Of a stretch of DNA of 5,381 bases, positions 1 to 4,957 are shown in pieces. Position numbers and translations under genes: made by a program. The notes under the pieces are model-generated. The model did not search any database, was not told the DNA's origin, and was given only the letters and a program-made list of their open reading frames with translations. The stretch is taken from contig DEWC01000092.1 in NCBI GenBank assembly GCA_002363095.1, forward strand, positions 1 through 5,381, read 5' to 3'. Position 1 is the first letter of the stretch, and each line of letters starts with the position of its first letter. This DNA is from Ruminococcaceae bacterium UBA3220 (GTDB taxonomy: Bacteria > Bacillota > Clostridia > Oscillospirales > Acutalibacteraceae).

Positions 1-384
1 ATTTACGATTATGTTATGACTTTGCCGAACGGCTTTGATTCGCAGATAGGCGAGCGCGGGGTTAAGCTTTCGGGCGGTCAGAAACAGCGGATTTCGATAG
101 CAAGGGTGTTCCTTAAAAATCCCGCGGTGCTTATTCTTGACGAGGCGACCAGCGCGCTTGATAATACAACCGAAATTCTTATTCAAGAGGCGCTTGACGA
201 ACTTTGCAAGGGCAGAACAACCATTATCGTTGCGCATAGGCTTTCAACCGTAAAGAACGCCGACGAAATCGCCGTTATCGAGCAGGGCAAGGTGCTTGAA
301 AAGGGCACACACGAGCAACTTATTGAAAACGGCAAGATTTATAAAAAACTTTACGATTCGCAGTTCAGAGATTGTGCGGATTAG
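1..384 (+). CDS. ABC exporter ATP-binding domain, C-terminal fragment (5' end outside window)
   Basis: The reading frame is open from base 1 to a TAG at 382-384, giving 127 visible residues. The gene therefore begins upstream, and the internal ATG at 16 is not its start. The fragment covers the second half of an ABC nucleotide-binding domain. It has the signature LSGGQKQRI (residues 23-31), Walker B with catalytic Glu LILDEATSALD (44-54), and the H-loop histidine in IIVAHRLSTV (His79). The tail, with GTHEQLIENG followed by YKKLYDSQ, is typical of the MsbA/LmrA/MdlB type in which a six-helix membrane domain is fused in front of the ATPase. From family knowledge such proteins work as homo- or heterodimers exporting lipids, drugs or peptides. 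The substrate cannot be read from this piece. Walker A and the membrane domain lie outside the window. Fold assignment is very secure; the exporter subtype is likely. Confidence 0.95.
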   Translation: MYDYVMTLPNGFDSQIGERGVKLSGGQKQRISIARVFLKNPAVLILDEATSALDNTTEILIQEALDELCKGRTTIIVAHRLSTVKNADEIAVIEQGKVLEKGTHEQLIENGKIYKKLYDSQFRDCAD

Positions 385-412
385 ATAAAAGGTATCTGAT
401 GTTATATGAATG

Positions 413-470
413 TTTCGGCGTTTTCCGGCAATTTTAAATGTCCGCAGGCGCCGAAATAATTCGTTTTATA
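413..470 (+). terminator. Candidate weak terminator or hairpin after the ABC gene
   Basis: A perfect 8-bp inverted repeat, TTTCGGCG at 413-420 and CGCCGAAA at 449-456, encloses a 28-nt loop. It is followed by a broken T-rich stretch (TAATTCGTTTTAT). The site lies between the ABC gene and the rplJ promoter, where a terminator is expected. The large loop and interrupted T-tract are poor for an intrinsic terminator, so this is tentative. Nothing else was recognised in 385-491. Confidence 0.3.
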
Positions 471-491
471 TCTGCAAGGGATAAAAAACAC

Positions 492-520
492 TTGACAAAT
501 AATGTCATATGTTATATAAT
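492..520 (+). promoter_or_regulatory. Sigma-A promoter of rplJ-rplL
   Basis: A perfect -35 TTGACA (492-497) and perfect -10 TATAAT (515-520) are separated by exactly 17 bp. Transcription should start around 526-528, just before the L10 leader RNA. A consensus promoter of this strength fits a ribosomal protein operon that is throttled later by attenuation. It also shows that rplJ-rplL has its own promoter here. Confidence 0.92.
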
Positions 521-620
521 ATCTCTCGCATCCAAAGACAGCAGGTGGCGTTTCGCCGTAAGTTTATCGCCTGCCGAGGTTAGCGTGAACGAAAAATTTA
601 TATTTTTTGATTTCATGTCT

Positions 621-651
621 GTCCGTTCTTTGGCGGACTTTTTTATTTTTT
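621..651 (+). terminator. Attenuator terminator in the L10 leader
   Basis: GTCCG (621-625) pairs with CGGAC (634-638) around an 8-nt loop. A T-rich run, TTTTTTATTTTTT, follows at 639-651. The hairpin ends immediately before the rplJ Shine-Dalgarno sequence, so termination here would prevent all rplJ-rplL synthesis. The stem is only 5 bp, which suits a conditional terminator. Upstream GACAG (537-541) is complementary to CTGTC (619-623), overlapping the 5' arm, and could act as an antiterminator (inference). Confidence 0.78.
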
Positions 652-652
652 C

Positions 653-660
653 GGAGGTGA
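653..660 (+). promoter_or_regulatory. Ribosome binding site fixing the TTG start of rplJ
   Basis: GGAGGTGA matches the 16S anti-Shine-Dalgarno over eight bases. It lies five bases before TTG at 666, whereas the open frame runs upstream through the leader to 438. The site and the homology boundary (MPNAKVLEQK) both place the start at 666. Confidence 0.9.
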
Positions 661-665
661 AAAAA

Positions 666-1175
666 TTGCCTAACGCAAAAGTTTTAGAGCAGAAGCAGAA
701 ACTTGTTGCAGAGCTTACCGAAAAGGTTAACGGCTCTATCGCCGGCATCCTTGTTGATTACAAGGGTATAACGGTTGCCGACGATACCGCGCTTCGTAAG
801 GAACTCCGTGAAAACGATATCGAGTACTTTGTTGTTAAAAACACTATTCTTTTCCGCGCCCTTGAGGGAACGGGACTTGAGGATATGCGCGCAACACTTG
901 AAGGTACTACCGCTATCGCCCTTTCAAAGGAAGACCACACCGCGGCGGCGAGAATTCTTGCCAAGTTTGCCGAAAGTCATGATTCATTCTCGATTAAAAC
1001 CGGCTTTTTAGAGGGTAAGGTTATCGACCTTGACACCATTGATTCTTTGGCAAAACTTCCTACAAAGGATGTTCTCCTTGCAACCGTTTGCAACGCTTTC
1101 CAGGCACCTATTGCGGCATTTGCCCGTGCAGTTCAAGCCATCGTTGATAAAGGCGACGCTGCCGAAGCCGAATAA
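666..1175 (+). CDS. rplJ: 50S ribosomal protein L10 (uL10)
   Basis: This 169-residue protein has the normal bacterial L10 length. L10 forms the base of the ribosomal stalk: its N-terminal domain binds 23S rRNA beside L11, and its C-terminal helix carries L7/L12 dimers that recruit translation factors. Visible family blocks are VDYKGITV (30-37), LRKELREN (43-50), YFVVKNT (54-60), LEGTTAIALS (78-87) and LPTKDVLLA (131-139). A long hydrophobic/alanine-rich helix (about 135-163) binds L12 and ends in an acidic tail. The start is TTG at 666, set by GGAGGTGA five bases upstream; the longer frame from 438 would translate the leader RNA and is rejected. rplL follows after 56 nt. Expression should be autoregulated through the upstream leader. 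The usual neighbours rplK-rplA do not precede it. Confidence 0.97.
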   Translation: MPNAKVLEQKQKLVAELTEKVNGSIAGILVDYKGITVADDTALRKELRENDIEYFVVKNTILFRALEGTGLEDMRATLEGTTAIALSKEDHTAAARILAKFAESHDSFSIKTGFLEGKVIDLDTIDSLAKLPTKDVLLATVCNAFQAPIAAFARAVQAIVDKGDAAEAE

Positions 1176-1231
1176 TTTTAAATTTTAAAAAAACAAAACT
1201 GAAAAATTTCAATTAGTTGGAGGAAATTAAA

Positions 1232-1606
1232 ATGGCATCTGAAAAGATTACAGCTATGATTGAAGAGTTAAAGACTCTTACCGTTCTTGAGCTTTCCGAG
1301 CTCGTTAAAGCAGTTGAAGAAGAATTCGGCGTATCCGCAGCCGCGGCAGTTGCAGTAGCAGCTCCGGCAGCAGGCGGTGCGGCAGCAGAAGAGAAGAGCG
1401 AATTTGACGTTGTTCTTGCTGAAGCCGGCGCTAACAAAATCCCGGTTATCAAGGCAGTTCGTGAAATCACCGGTCTCGGTCTTGCCGAGGCTAAGGCTCT
1501 CGTTGACGGCGCTCCCAAAACAGTTAAGGAAGCCGTTTCCAAGGAAGACGCCGAGGGCTTCAAGGCTAAACTTGAAGAAGCCGGCGCTAAGGTTGAGCTT
1601 AAGTAA
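1232..1606 (+). CDS. rplL: 50S ribosomal protein L7/L12 (bL12)
   Basis: This 124-residue protein is a complete, normal-length L7/L12, the multicopy stalk protein that contacts EF-Tu, EF-G and other GTPases. The N-terminal helices (about 4-33, with LTVLELSELVKAVEEEFGV) dimerise and bind L10. An alanine/proline/glycine-rich hinge spans about 35-54. The C-terminal domain (57-124) contains EFDVVL, the factor-binding stretch NKIPVIKAVREITGLGLAEAK, and EAGAKVELK. The start is ATG 1232, eight bases after GGAGG (1219-1223). An in-frame TTG at 1217 overlaps that Shine-Dalgarno sequence and is not the start. The gene shares the rplJ promoter and leader and is closed by the terminator at 1624. rpoB does not follow. 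Confidence 0.98.
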   Translation: MASEKITAMIEELKTLTVLELSELVKAVEEEFGVSAAAAVAVAAPAAGGAAAEEKSEFDVVLAEAGANKIPVIKAVREITGLGLAEAKALVDGAPKTVKEAVSKEDAEGFKAKLEEAGAKVELK

Positions 1607-1623
1607 TTCTGATTTGACCGATT

Positions 1624-1655
1624 ACGGCGTATCCGGGTTTGGATGCGCCGTTTTT
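1624..1655 (+). terminator. Intrinsic terminator of rplJ-rplL
   Basis: An 11-bp stem (1624-1634 with 1641-1651; one G-U pair, six-base loop GGGTTT) is followed by T at 1651-1655. It sits 17 nt after the rplL stop codon. The strong GC stem makes this a confident operon end, showing that rpoB is not part of this transcript. Confidence 0.93.
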
Positions 1656-1657
1656 GC

Positions 1658-1686
1658 TTGACAAAGAAAGAATAATTTTGTATAAT
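1658..1686 (+). promoter_or_regulatory. Sigma-A promoter of folT
   Basis: TTGACA (1658-1663) and TATAAT (1681-1686) are both perfect consensus boxes with 17-bp spacing. The -35 box begins only two bases after the terminator T-run of rplL. The predicted start, about 1692-1694, lies roughly 10 nt before the folate aptamer, so the riboswitch is at the extreme 5' end of the transcript. Confidence 0.92.
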
Positions 1687-1702
1687 ACTTTTCGTATATT
1701 TT

Positions 1703-1782
1703 GCAGAGTAGATATCTTTGTTAGTTGGGGCGAACGGGGAGTTGTCGCCTAAACGGAATTCTTTGATGTCGCATCCCGCTGC
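1703..1782 (+). ncRNA. Tetrahydrofolate (THF-I) riboswitch aptamer
   Basis: The RNA fits the THF-I fold. P1 is GCAG/CTGC (1703-1706 with 1779-1782), followed by the conserved AGTAGAT. P2 is GATATC/GATGTC (1711-1716 with 1765-1770), then GTT/AAC (1720-1722 with 1752-1754). P3 is GGCGA/TCGCC (1729-1733 with 1745-1749). The junction GCATCCCG (1771-1778) can pair with the G-rich P3 loop (CGGGG, 1735-1739) as the conserved long-range pseudoknot. The family binds reduced folates and is typically found before folT or folate biosynthesis genes in Firmicutes. The gene downstream here is a FolT-like transporter. Ligand binding should reduce folT expression. Primary-sequence and pairing matches were made by eye. 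Confidence 0.88.
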
Positions 1783-1846
1783 CGGATAGGTTTTAAGGAT
1801 ATTTGTATTCCCTTTTATTCGGTATGTCGGATAGGGGGTTATTTTT
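1783..1846 (+). promoter_or_regulatory. folT expression platform and ribosome binding site
   Basis: The Shine-Dalgarno AGGGGG (1833-1838) lies eight bases before the TTG start. It can be masked by ATTCCCT (1807-1813 with 1833-1839; three G-C, two A-U and two G-U pairs). A competing hairpin, AAGG-ATA (1795-1801) with TAT-TC-CCTT (1806-1814), uses the same CCC strand and would free the site. No intrinsic terminator (GC stem plus T-run) was seen between aptamer and gene; the T7 run at 1842-1848 lacks a proper preceding stem. Translational control is therefore the better inference. The octamer CGGATAGG occurs twice (1783-1790 and 1828-1835), the second copy entering the Shine-Dalgarno. Confidence 0.55.
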
Positions 1847-2563
1847 TTGGAAAGAACAAACTTAAAAAAGAATTATTGGACAAAGGCTGTCGGAAATTGC
1901 GCCGATATCAGAATGCTGGCAATAGCCGGCGTAATGACTGCGCTCAGCATTGCGGTTAAGGCATTCAACATAAATATTATACCGAACACTCTTATTATTT
2001 CCTTCGCCTGCTATTTTCACGCGCTCGGAGCCTTTATTTACGGACCTGTTCTCGCTCTTTTTACGGGTGCGATAAGCGATACTCTCGGGGCGGTGATTTT
2101 TCCTGCCGGGCCATATTTCTTACCGTATATTATTCCTGAAATGCTAAGTTGCTTTATCTATGCGCTCTTTCTCTGGAACAGGGAAAAAATTACCGTTTTA
2201 AGGGTTTTGTCGGCAAGATTTACGGTTAATATAATCTGCAATATCATCCTTAATTCCGTTATAACAAAATGGTATATGATTTATTTTAACATCAATAACG
2301 CGTTTTCGATTGTAAACTCTTTGAGAATTGCAAAAAATCTTGTTCTTTTCCCGCTTGAAGGGGTTTTGATGGCAATAATCATTATGGCGGCTATAACACC
2401 GCTTAAACGGTTAGGCGTTATAAACGCACAAACTAACGGCGAACCGCTTAACGGAAAAAGCATTGTAACCGTTTCATTGCTGTTCTTAATTTCGGTAGGT
2501 CTTGTGGTGGGCTTTTATTATTCATACCCGTTCCTTAAAGCGCACCAGTTTGTTTTTCTTTAA
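1847..2563 (+). CDS. folT: Folate ECF transporter S component (FolT)
   Basis: This 238-residue, very hydrophobic protein is an ECF-type substrate-binding S component. It would bind folate in the membrane and associate with a shared EcfA-EcfA'-EcfT energising module, which is not encoded nearby. Likely membrane helices are about 22-39, 45-63, 66-83, 90-110, 121-140, 164-185 and 206-225. Family-like features are the small-residue N-terminal helix (MLAIAGVMTALSIAVKAF), the stretch with GPVLALFTGAISDTLG (66-81) followed by FPAGPYF, and the C-terminal LRIAKNLVLFPLEG (159-172), resembling the conserved R..KN...P.E of FolT. The THF riboswitch upstream independently supports folate as substrate. The start is TTG 1847, eight bases after AGGGGG. 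The protein is longer than the usual six-helix S component because of a charged linker and an extra helix at the C terminus. Another vitamin S component is possible but less likely. Confidence 0.88.
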   Translation: MERTNLKKNYWTKAVGNCADIRMLAIAGVMTALSIAVKAFNINIIPNTLIISFACYFHALGAFIYGPVLALFTGAISDTLGAVIFPAGPYFLPYIIPEMLSCFIYALFLWNREKITVLRVLSARFTVNIICNIILNSVITKWYMIYFNINNAFSIVNSLRIAKNLVLFPLEGVLMAIIIMAAITPLKRLGVINAQTNGEPLNGKSIVTVSLLFLISVGLVVGFYYSYPFLKAHQFVFL

Positions 2564-2566
2564 AAT

Positions 2567-2605
2567 AAAAAACTGCAATCCTCAAAACGGGGGTTGCAGT
2601 TTTTG
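2567..2605. terminator. Bidirectional terminator between folT and the ATPase operon
   Basis: A 12-bp stem with some G-U pairs (2572-2583 with 2589-2600, loop AAAAC) has an A-run before it and TTTTT after it (2601-2604 plus the end of the stem). Read on the plus strand it ends folT four bases after the stop codon. Read on the minus strand the A-run becomes TTTTTTATTTT, an even better U-tract, and it ends the ATPase gene 13 nt past its stop. It insulates two convergent units. Confidence 0.93.
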
Positions 2606-2617
2606 TTTGGCTTTGTA

Positions 2618-4957
2618 CTATTTAAGGGATTTGACAACGGTACCGTTATTCTCGGCGAGTTCGGAAACCTTGCCGTGGCAGGTAAAGAGAATTACCTGCG
2701 CTTTTTTCGCATATTCCTTCAAAAAATCAATGGCTGTTTCGGTACGGGTGTCGTCATAATTTGAAAGTGCATCGTCAAGAAAAACGGGATAACTTTCCTT
2801 ATCGCCAATCATTTCGCTTATGGCAAGACGGAGGGCTAAAAACGCCTGGTCCTCGGTGCCGGTGCTTAAATATCCCGATTCAAACATACCGAAACTGTCG
2901 GACTTTTCAACCTCTATCTGAAGAGATTTGTTGACATTCACCGTTTTGTATTTTCCGTTTGTAAGGGCTGAAAAGATTTGAAGGGTTTTTCTGTTCAGTT
3001 CGGCGCCGTAGCCCTTTCTGATGCTTGCAAAACTTTCGGAAAGAACATTAAGACTTATCTCACATCCCGAAACAAAATCTTCCATTTCGGCGATTCTTTC
3101 GTCAAGCGTCTTTATTTCACGCTCGACAACTTCGGGTTGGAGTGAATTGCGAAAAGAGGTTTTAAGTTCTGTTTCAAATGATGTCTTTTTTGCGTTTTCT
3201 TCAATTATCTGCTCGCTTAAACGGTCAAATTCCGCCTCCGCCGCCTCAAAATCGTATTTCGATAGTTCTTGTTCGGCGTCGTTTGAGGCTAATCTTTCTT
3301 TTGCTTCCTCGTAGGATATTCCGCCCAAATCTTTTGAAAGGTATCCGAGATTAAGCCTTATTTCTTTTTGCTCTTCGGCTTTTTTCTCGATTTTTTCAAG
3401 GTCCTCATCGGTGTCCGAAAGACCGTCGAGGGCTTTTTGGTATTCCAGCAAAAGTTCCTGTTCCTTTTCGGTTTCCACGTTTATCTGCGCCTTTTTTGCG
3501 GCAATATCTGTAAGCCGTTTTTCCTTTAACGTTTTGTCGGCGGTCAGGATGGTAATAACGGTATTCATTTCGTTTGTGAGGTTGGAAATCATTGCCGAAA
3601 TCTCCGATTCGCGAGTTTTAAGGGTTGCAATTTTGGTTTTAATTTCGGCGATTTCATCCTTTATCTTTACCGCCTCTGCCTTATTATCGGGCTTAAAGAT
3701 AAACGAAAGAACGCTGATTATCGCGCCTAAGACAGCTACCGCGTAATATGGAGCGCCAAGTGTTGCTCCTAAAACCGCACCGCCTGTAATTATTACAAGA
3801 CCGAGGACAAGAAGTATCGGATTGAAGGCTTTTTTGTGGTTTTCCGTCTCGGCAAGAAGCAGTTCCTTTTCTTTAAGACACTGCTCTGCGTTTTTTACAT
3901 CGTCGCCGATTTTTGCCTTTTCCCCTTCGGCTGACGAAATATCGTTTGACAGCGAGACCTTCCTTTGCTCCGCCTGTTCTGTGGTCATAGCGCCCGAAAT
4001 TTCCTCGGCTTTTTCCATTGTTTCAAGTTCCTTTTTAAGGCTTAAGACAAGTTTTGACTGCGGCGCAAGTTTAGCCTTGCAAAACTTTATTCCGGATATA
4101 AACGCCGTGTCAACGGGATGTCCGCCGGGGGTGGTCAAATCTGCGCTTAACGAGTCAAGCTTTTCCTTATATCTAAGATAATTTTTCAGCTTTTCGGCGT
4201 TTTTCACATCTTCTTTTTTAGAAAGCAGTTTTTTTATCGCCCGCCCCCTTAAAGAGTGGGCGGTTATTGTTTTTTCGTATTCTTCAATCGCCCGGGTGAG
4301 TTCCGATTTGCGAATGGCATCATCCTTTGCTTTTTCATAGTTTTTTTGAAGCTCGGCTCTCTCGTTTCGCAGCCTTGCAAGAATTCCCGCCCTTTCGGTC
4401 TTTGAAAGCACCTTTTCCTTGGCGGAGGTTATTCGCTTCTCGATTTTTTGAAAGGATGTATCTTCGTTCCCCGTGAGCGCCACTGCCGAAAGTCGGGCGC
4501 TTAAATCGCCGTTTGCAATATCATCCGGTTCGAAATTGCGTTCGCAGGATATAAAAAGACTCTTTTTAAAGGCTTCGGCGCCAATGCCGAAAACACGGTT
4601 TCCTATCTCGTTTGTAACCGGTGTTTTTTCACCCGTGCTGATGTCGGTAAGGGTTATTTTATCGGTTGAATCCGATTTGTTGAATATCCTTTCAAGGCAG
4701 TATTCGTTTCCGTTTTGTTCAAAATAAATCCGTCCGCCCATCGGCGTGCCGTCAAGAGGGGTGTATTTAACACGAAGACTGGCGCCTAAGTTTTGGGTTT
4801 TTTTACCGGTTCCGTAAAACATCGCCCTTATAAAGGACATAACAGTCGTTTTTCCTTGTTCGTTTTCGCCGAAAATAACATTGAGTCCGTCACCCAAATC
4901 GAGGTTTAAATCTTTAATGCCGCCGAAGGCGCTTATGTATATTTTATTGATTTTCAA
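2618..4957 (-). CDS. SbcC/Rad50/YhaN-like coiled-coil ATPase with central membrane hairpin
   Basis: This complete 779-residue protein is an ABC-type ATPase of the SMC/Rad50 superfamily. Walker A GENEQGKTT is at 30-38, the signature LSTGTEDQ at 697-704, Walker B PVFLDDAL at 724-731 with D-loop SNYDD, and the H-loop histidine in ILFTCH at 761. The two halves of the ATPase head are separated by long charged coiled coil (about 165-375 and 425-640). At the centre, residues 380-421 form two hydrophobic segments split by GAPYY. There is no CxxC zinc hook; the six cysteines are scattered. The N-terminal block with MGGRIYFE, LERIF and SDSTDKI matches the clostridial YhaN-type family. The partner upstream is a SbcD/YhaO-like phosphoesterase overlapping by 14 nt, so the two probably form a DNA-processing nuclease complex, perhaps at the membrane. 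The start is TTG 4957, nine bases after GGGGAGG. It is shorter than SbcC (about 1000 residues). The usual Q-loop glutamine appears to be replaced (ISCERN, 136-141). Confidence 0.9.
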   Translation of the reverse strand: MKINKIYISAFGGIKDLNLDLGDGLNVIFGENEQGKTTVMSFIRAMFYGTGKKTQNLGASLRVKYTPLDGTPMGGRIYFEQNGNEYCLERIFNKSDSTDKITLTDISTGEKTPVTNEIGNRVFGIGAEAFKKSLFISCERNFEPDDIANGDLSARLSAVALTGNEDTSFQKIEKRITSAKEKVLSKTERAGILARLRNERAELQKNYEKAKDDAIRKSELTRAIEEYEKTITAHSLRGRAIKKLLSKKEDVKNAEKLKNYLRYKEKLDSLSADLTTPGGHPVDTAFISGIKFCKAKLAPQSKLVLSLKKELETMEKAEEISGAMTTEQAEQRKVSLSNDISSAEGEKAKIGDDVKNAEQCLKEKELLLAETENHKKAFNPILLVLGLVIITGGAVLGATLGAPYYAVAVLGAIISVLSFIFKPDNKAEAVKIKDEIAEIKTKIATLKTRESEISAMISNLTNEMNTVITILTADKTLKEKRLTDIAAKKAQINVETEKEQELLLEYQKALDGLSDTDEDLEKIEKKAEEQKEIRLNLGYLSKDLGGISYEEAKERLASNDAEQELSKYDFEAAEAEFDRLSEQIIEENAKKTSFETELKTSFRNSLQPEVVEREIKTLDERIAEMEDFVSGCEISLNVLSESFASIRKGYGAELNRKTLQIFSALTNGKYKTVNVNKSLQIEVEKSDSFGMFESGYLSTGTEDQAFLALRLAISEMIGDKESYPVFLDDALSNYDDTRTETAIDFLKEYAKKAQVILFTCHGKVSELAENNGTVVKSLK

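Larger units (their letters stand above)
521..660 (+). ncRNA. Ribosomal protein L10 leader (autoregulatory 5' UTR)
   Basis: The segment has the hallmark pieces of the Firmicute L10 leader: CCAAAGACAGCAGGTG on the 5' side (532-547) and CCTGCCGAGGT on the 3' side (570-580). GCAGG (541-545) pairs with CCTGC (570-574), and inside it GGCG/CGCC (547-550 with 554-557) forms a small hairpin. An A/T-rich hairpin (about 585-616) and then a terminator hairpin follow. In the family, the L10(L12)4 complex binds the conserved internal-loop region and lowers rplJL expression; in Bacillus this works by transcription termination. Position directly upstream of rplJ, behind a strong promoter, supports the call. 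The exact 5' end is inferred from the -10 box. Confidence 0.9.

Noticed and set aside
383..397. Short hairpin AGATA/TATCT just after the ABC gene stop
   Set aside because: Only five weak pairs and no following T-run; likely chance.
438..665. N-terminal extension of L10 from an upstream start at 438
   Set aside because: This frame crosses the promoter, leader RNA and attenuator; the Shine-Dalgarno and the family N-terminus put the start at TTG 666.
512..748. 78-residue minus-strand reading frame over the L10 leader
   Set aside because: It is antisense to the promoter, leader and rplJ start, with no family resemblance or ribosome site seen.
1217..1231. TTG at 1217 as the rplL start
   Set aside because: It overlaps the GGAGG ribosome site; ATG 1232 has proper spacing and matches the usual L7/L12 N-terminus.
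1213..1563. 116-residue minus-strand reading frame opposite rplL
   Set aside because: It is a shadow produced by the alanine/glutamate-rich codons of rplL; low-complexity Ala/Ser-rich product.
1842..1848. T7 run before folT as part of a riboswitch terminator
   Set aside because: It overlaps the TTG start codon and has no strong GC stem immediately before it; the preceding G-run is better read as the Shine-Dalgarno.
2502..2759. Small plus-strand frame across the folT end and terminator
   Set aside because: It runs through the bidirectional terminator and into antisense of the ATPase; no coding signal recognised.
3021..4727. Several plus-strand frames of 84-119 residues opposite the ATPase
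   Set aside because: Serine/phenylalanine-rich products typical of the complement of Lys/Glu-rich coiled-coil codons; shadows of the real gene.
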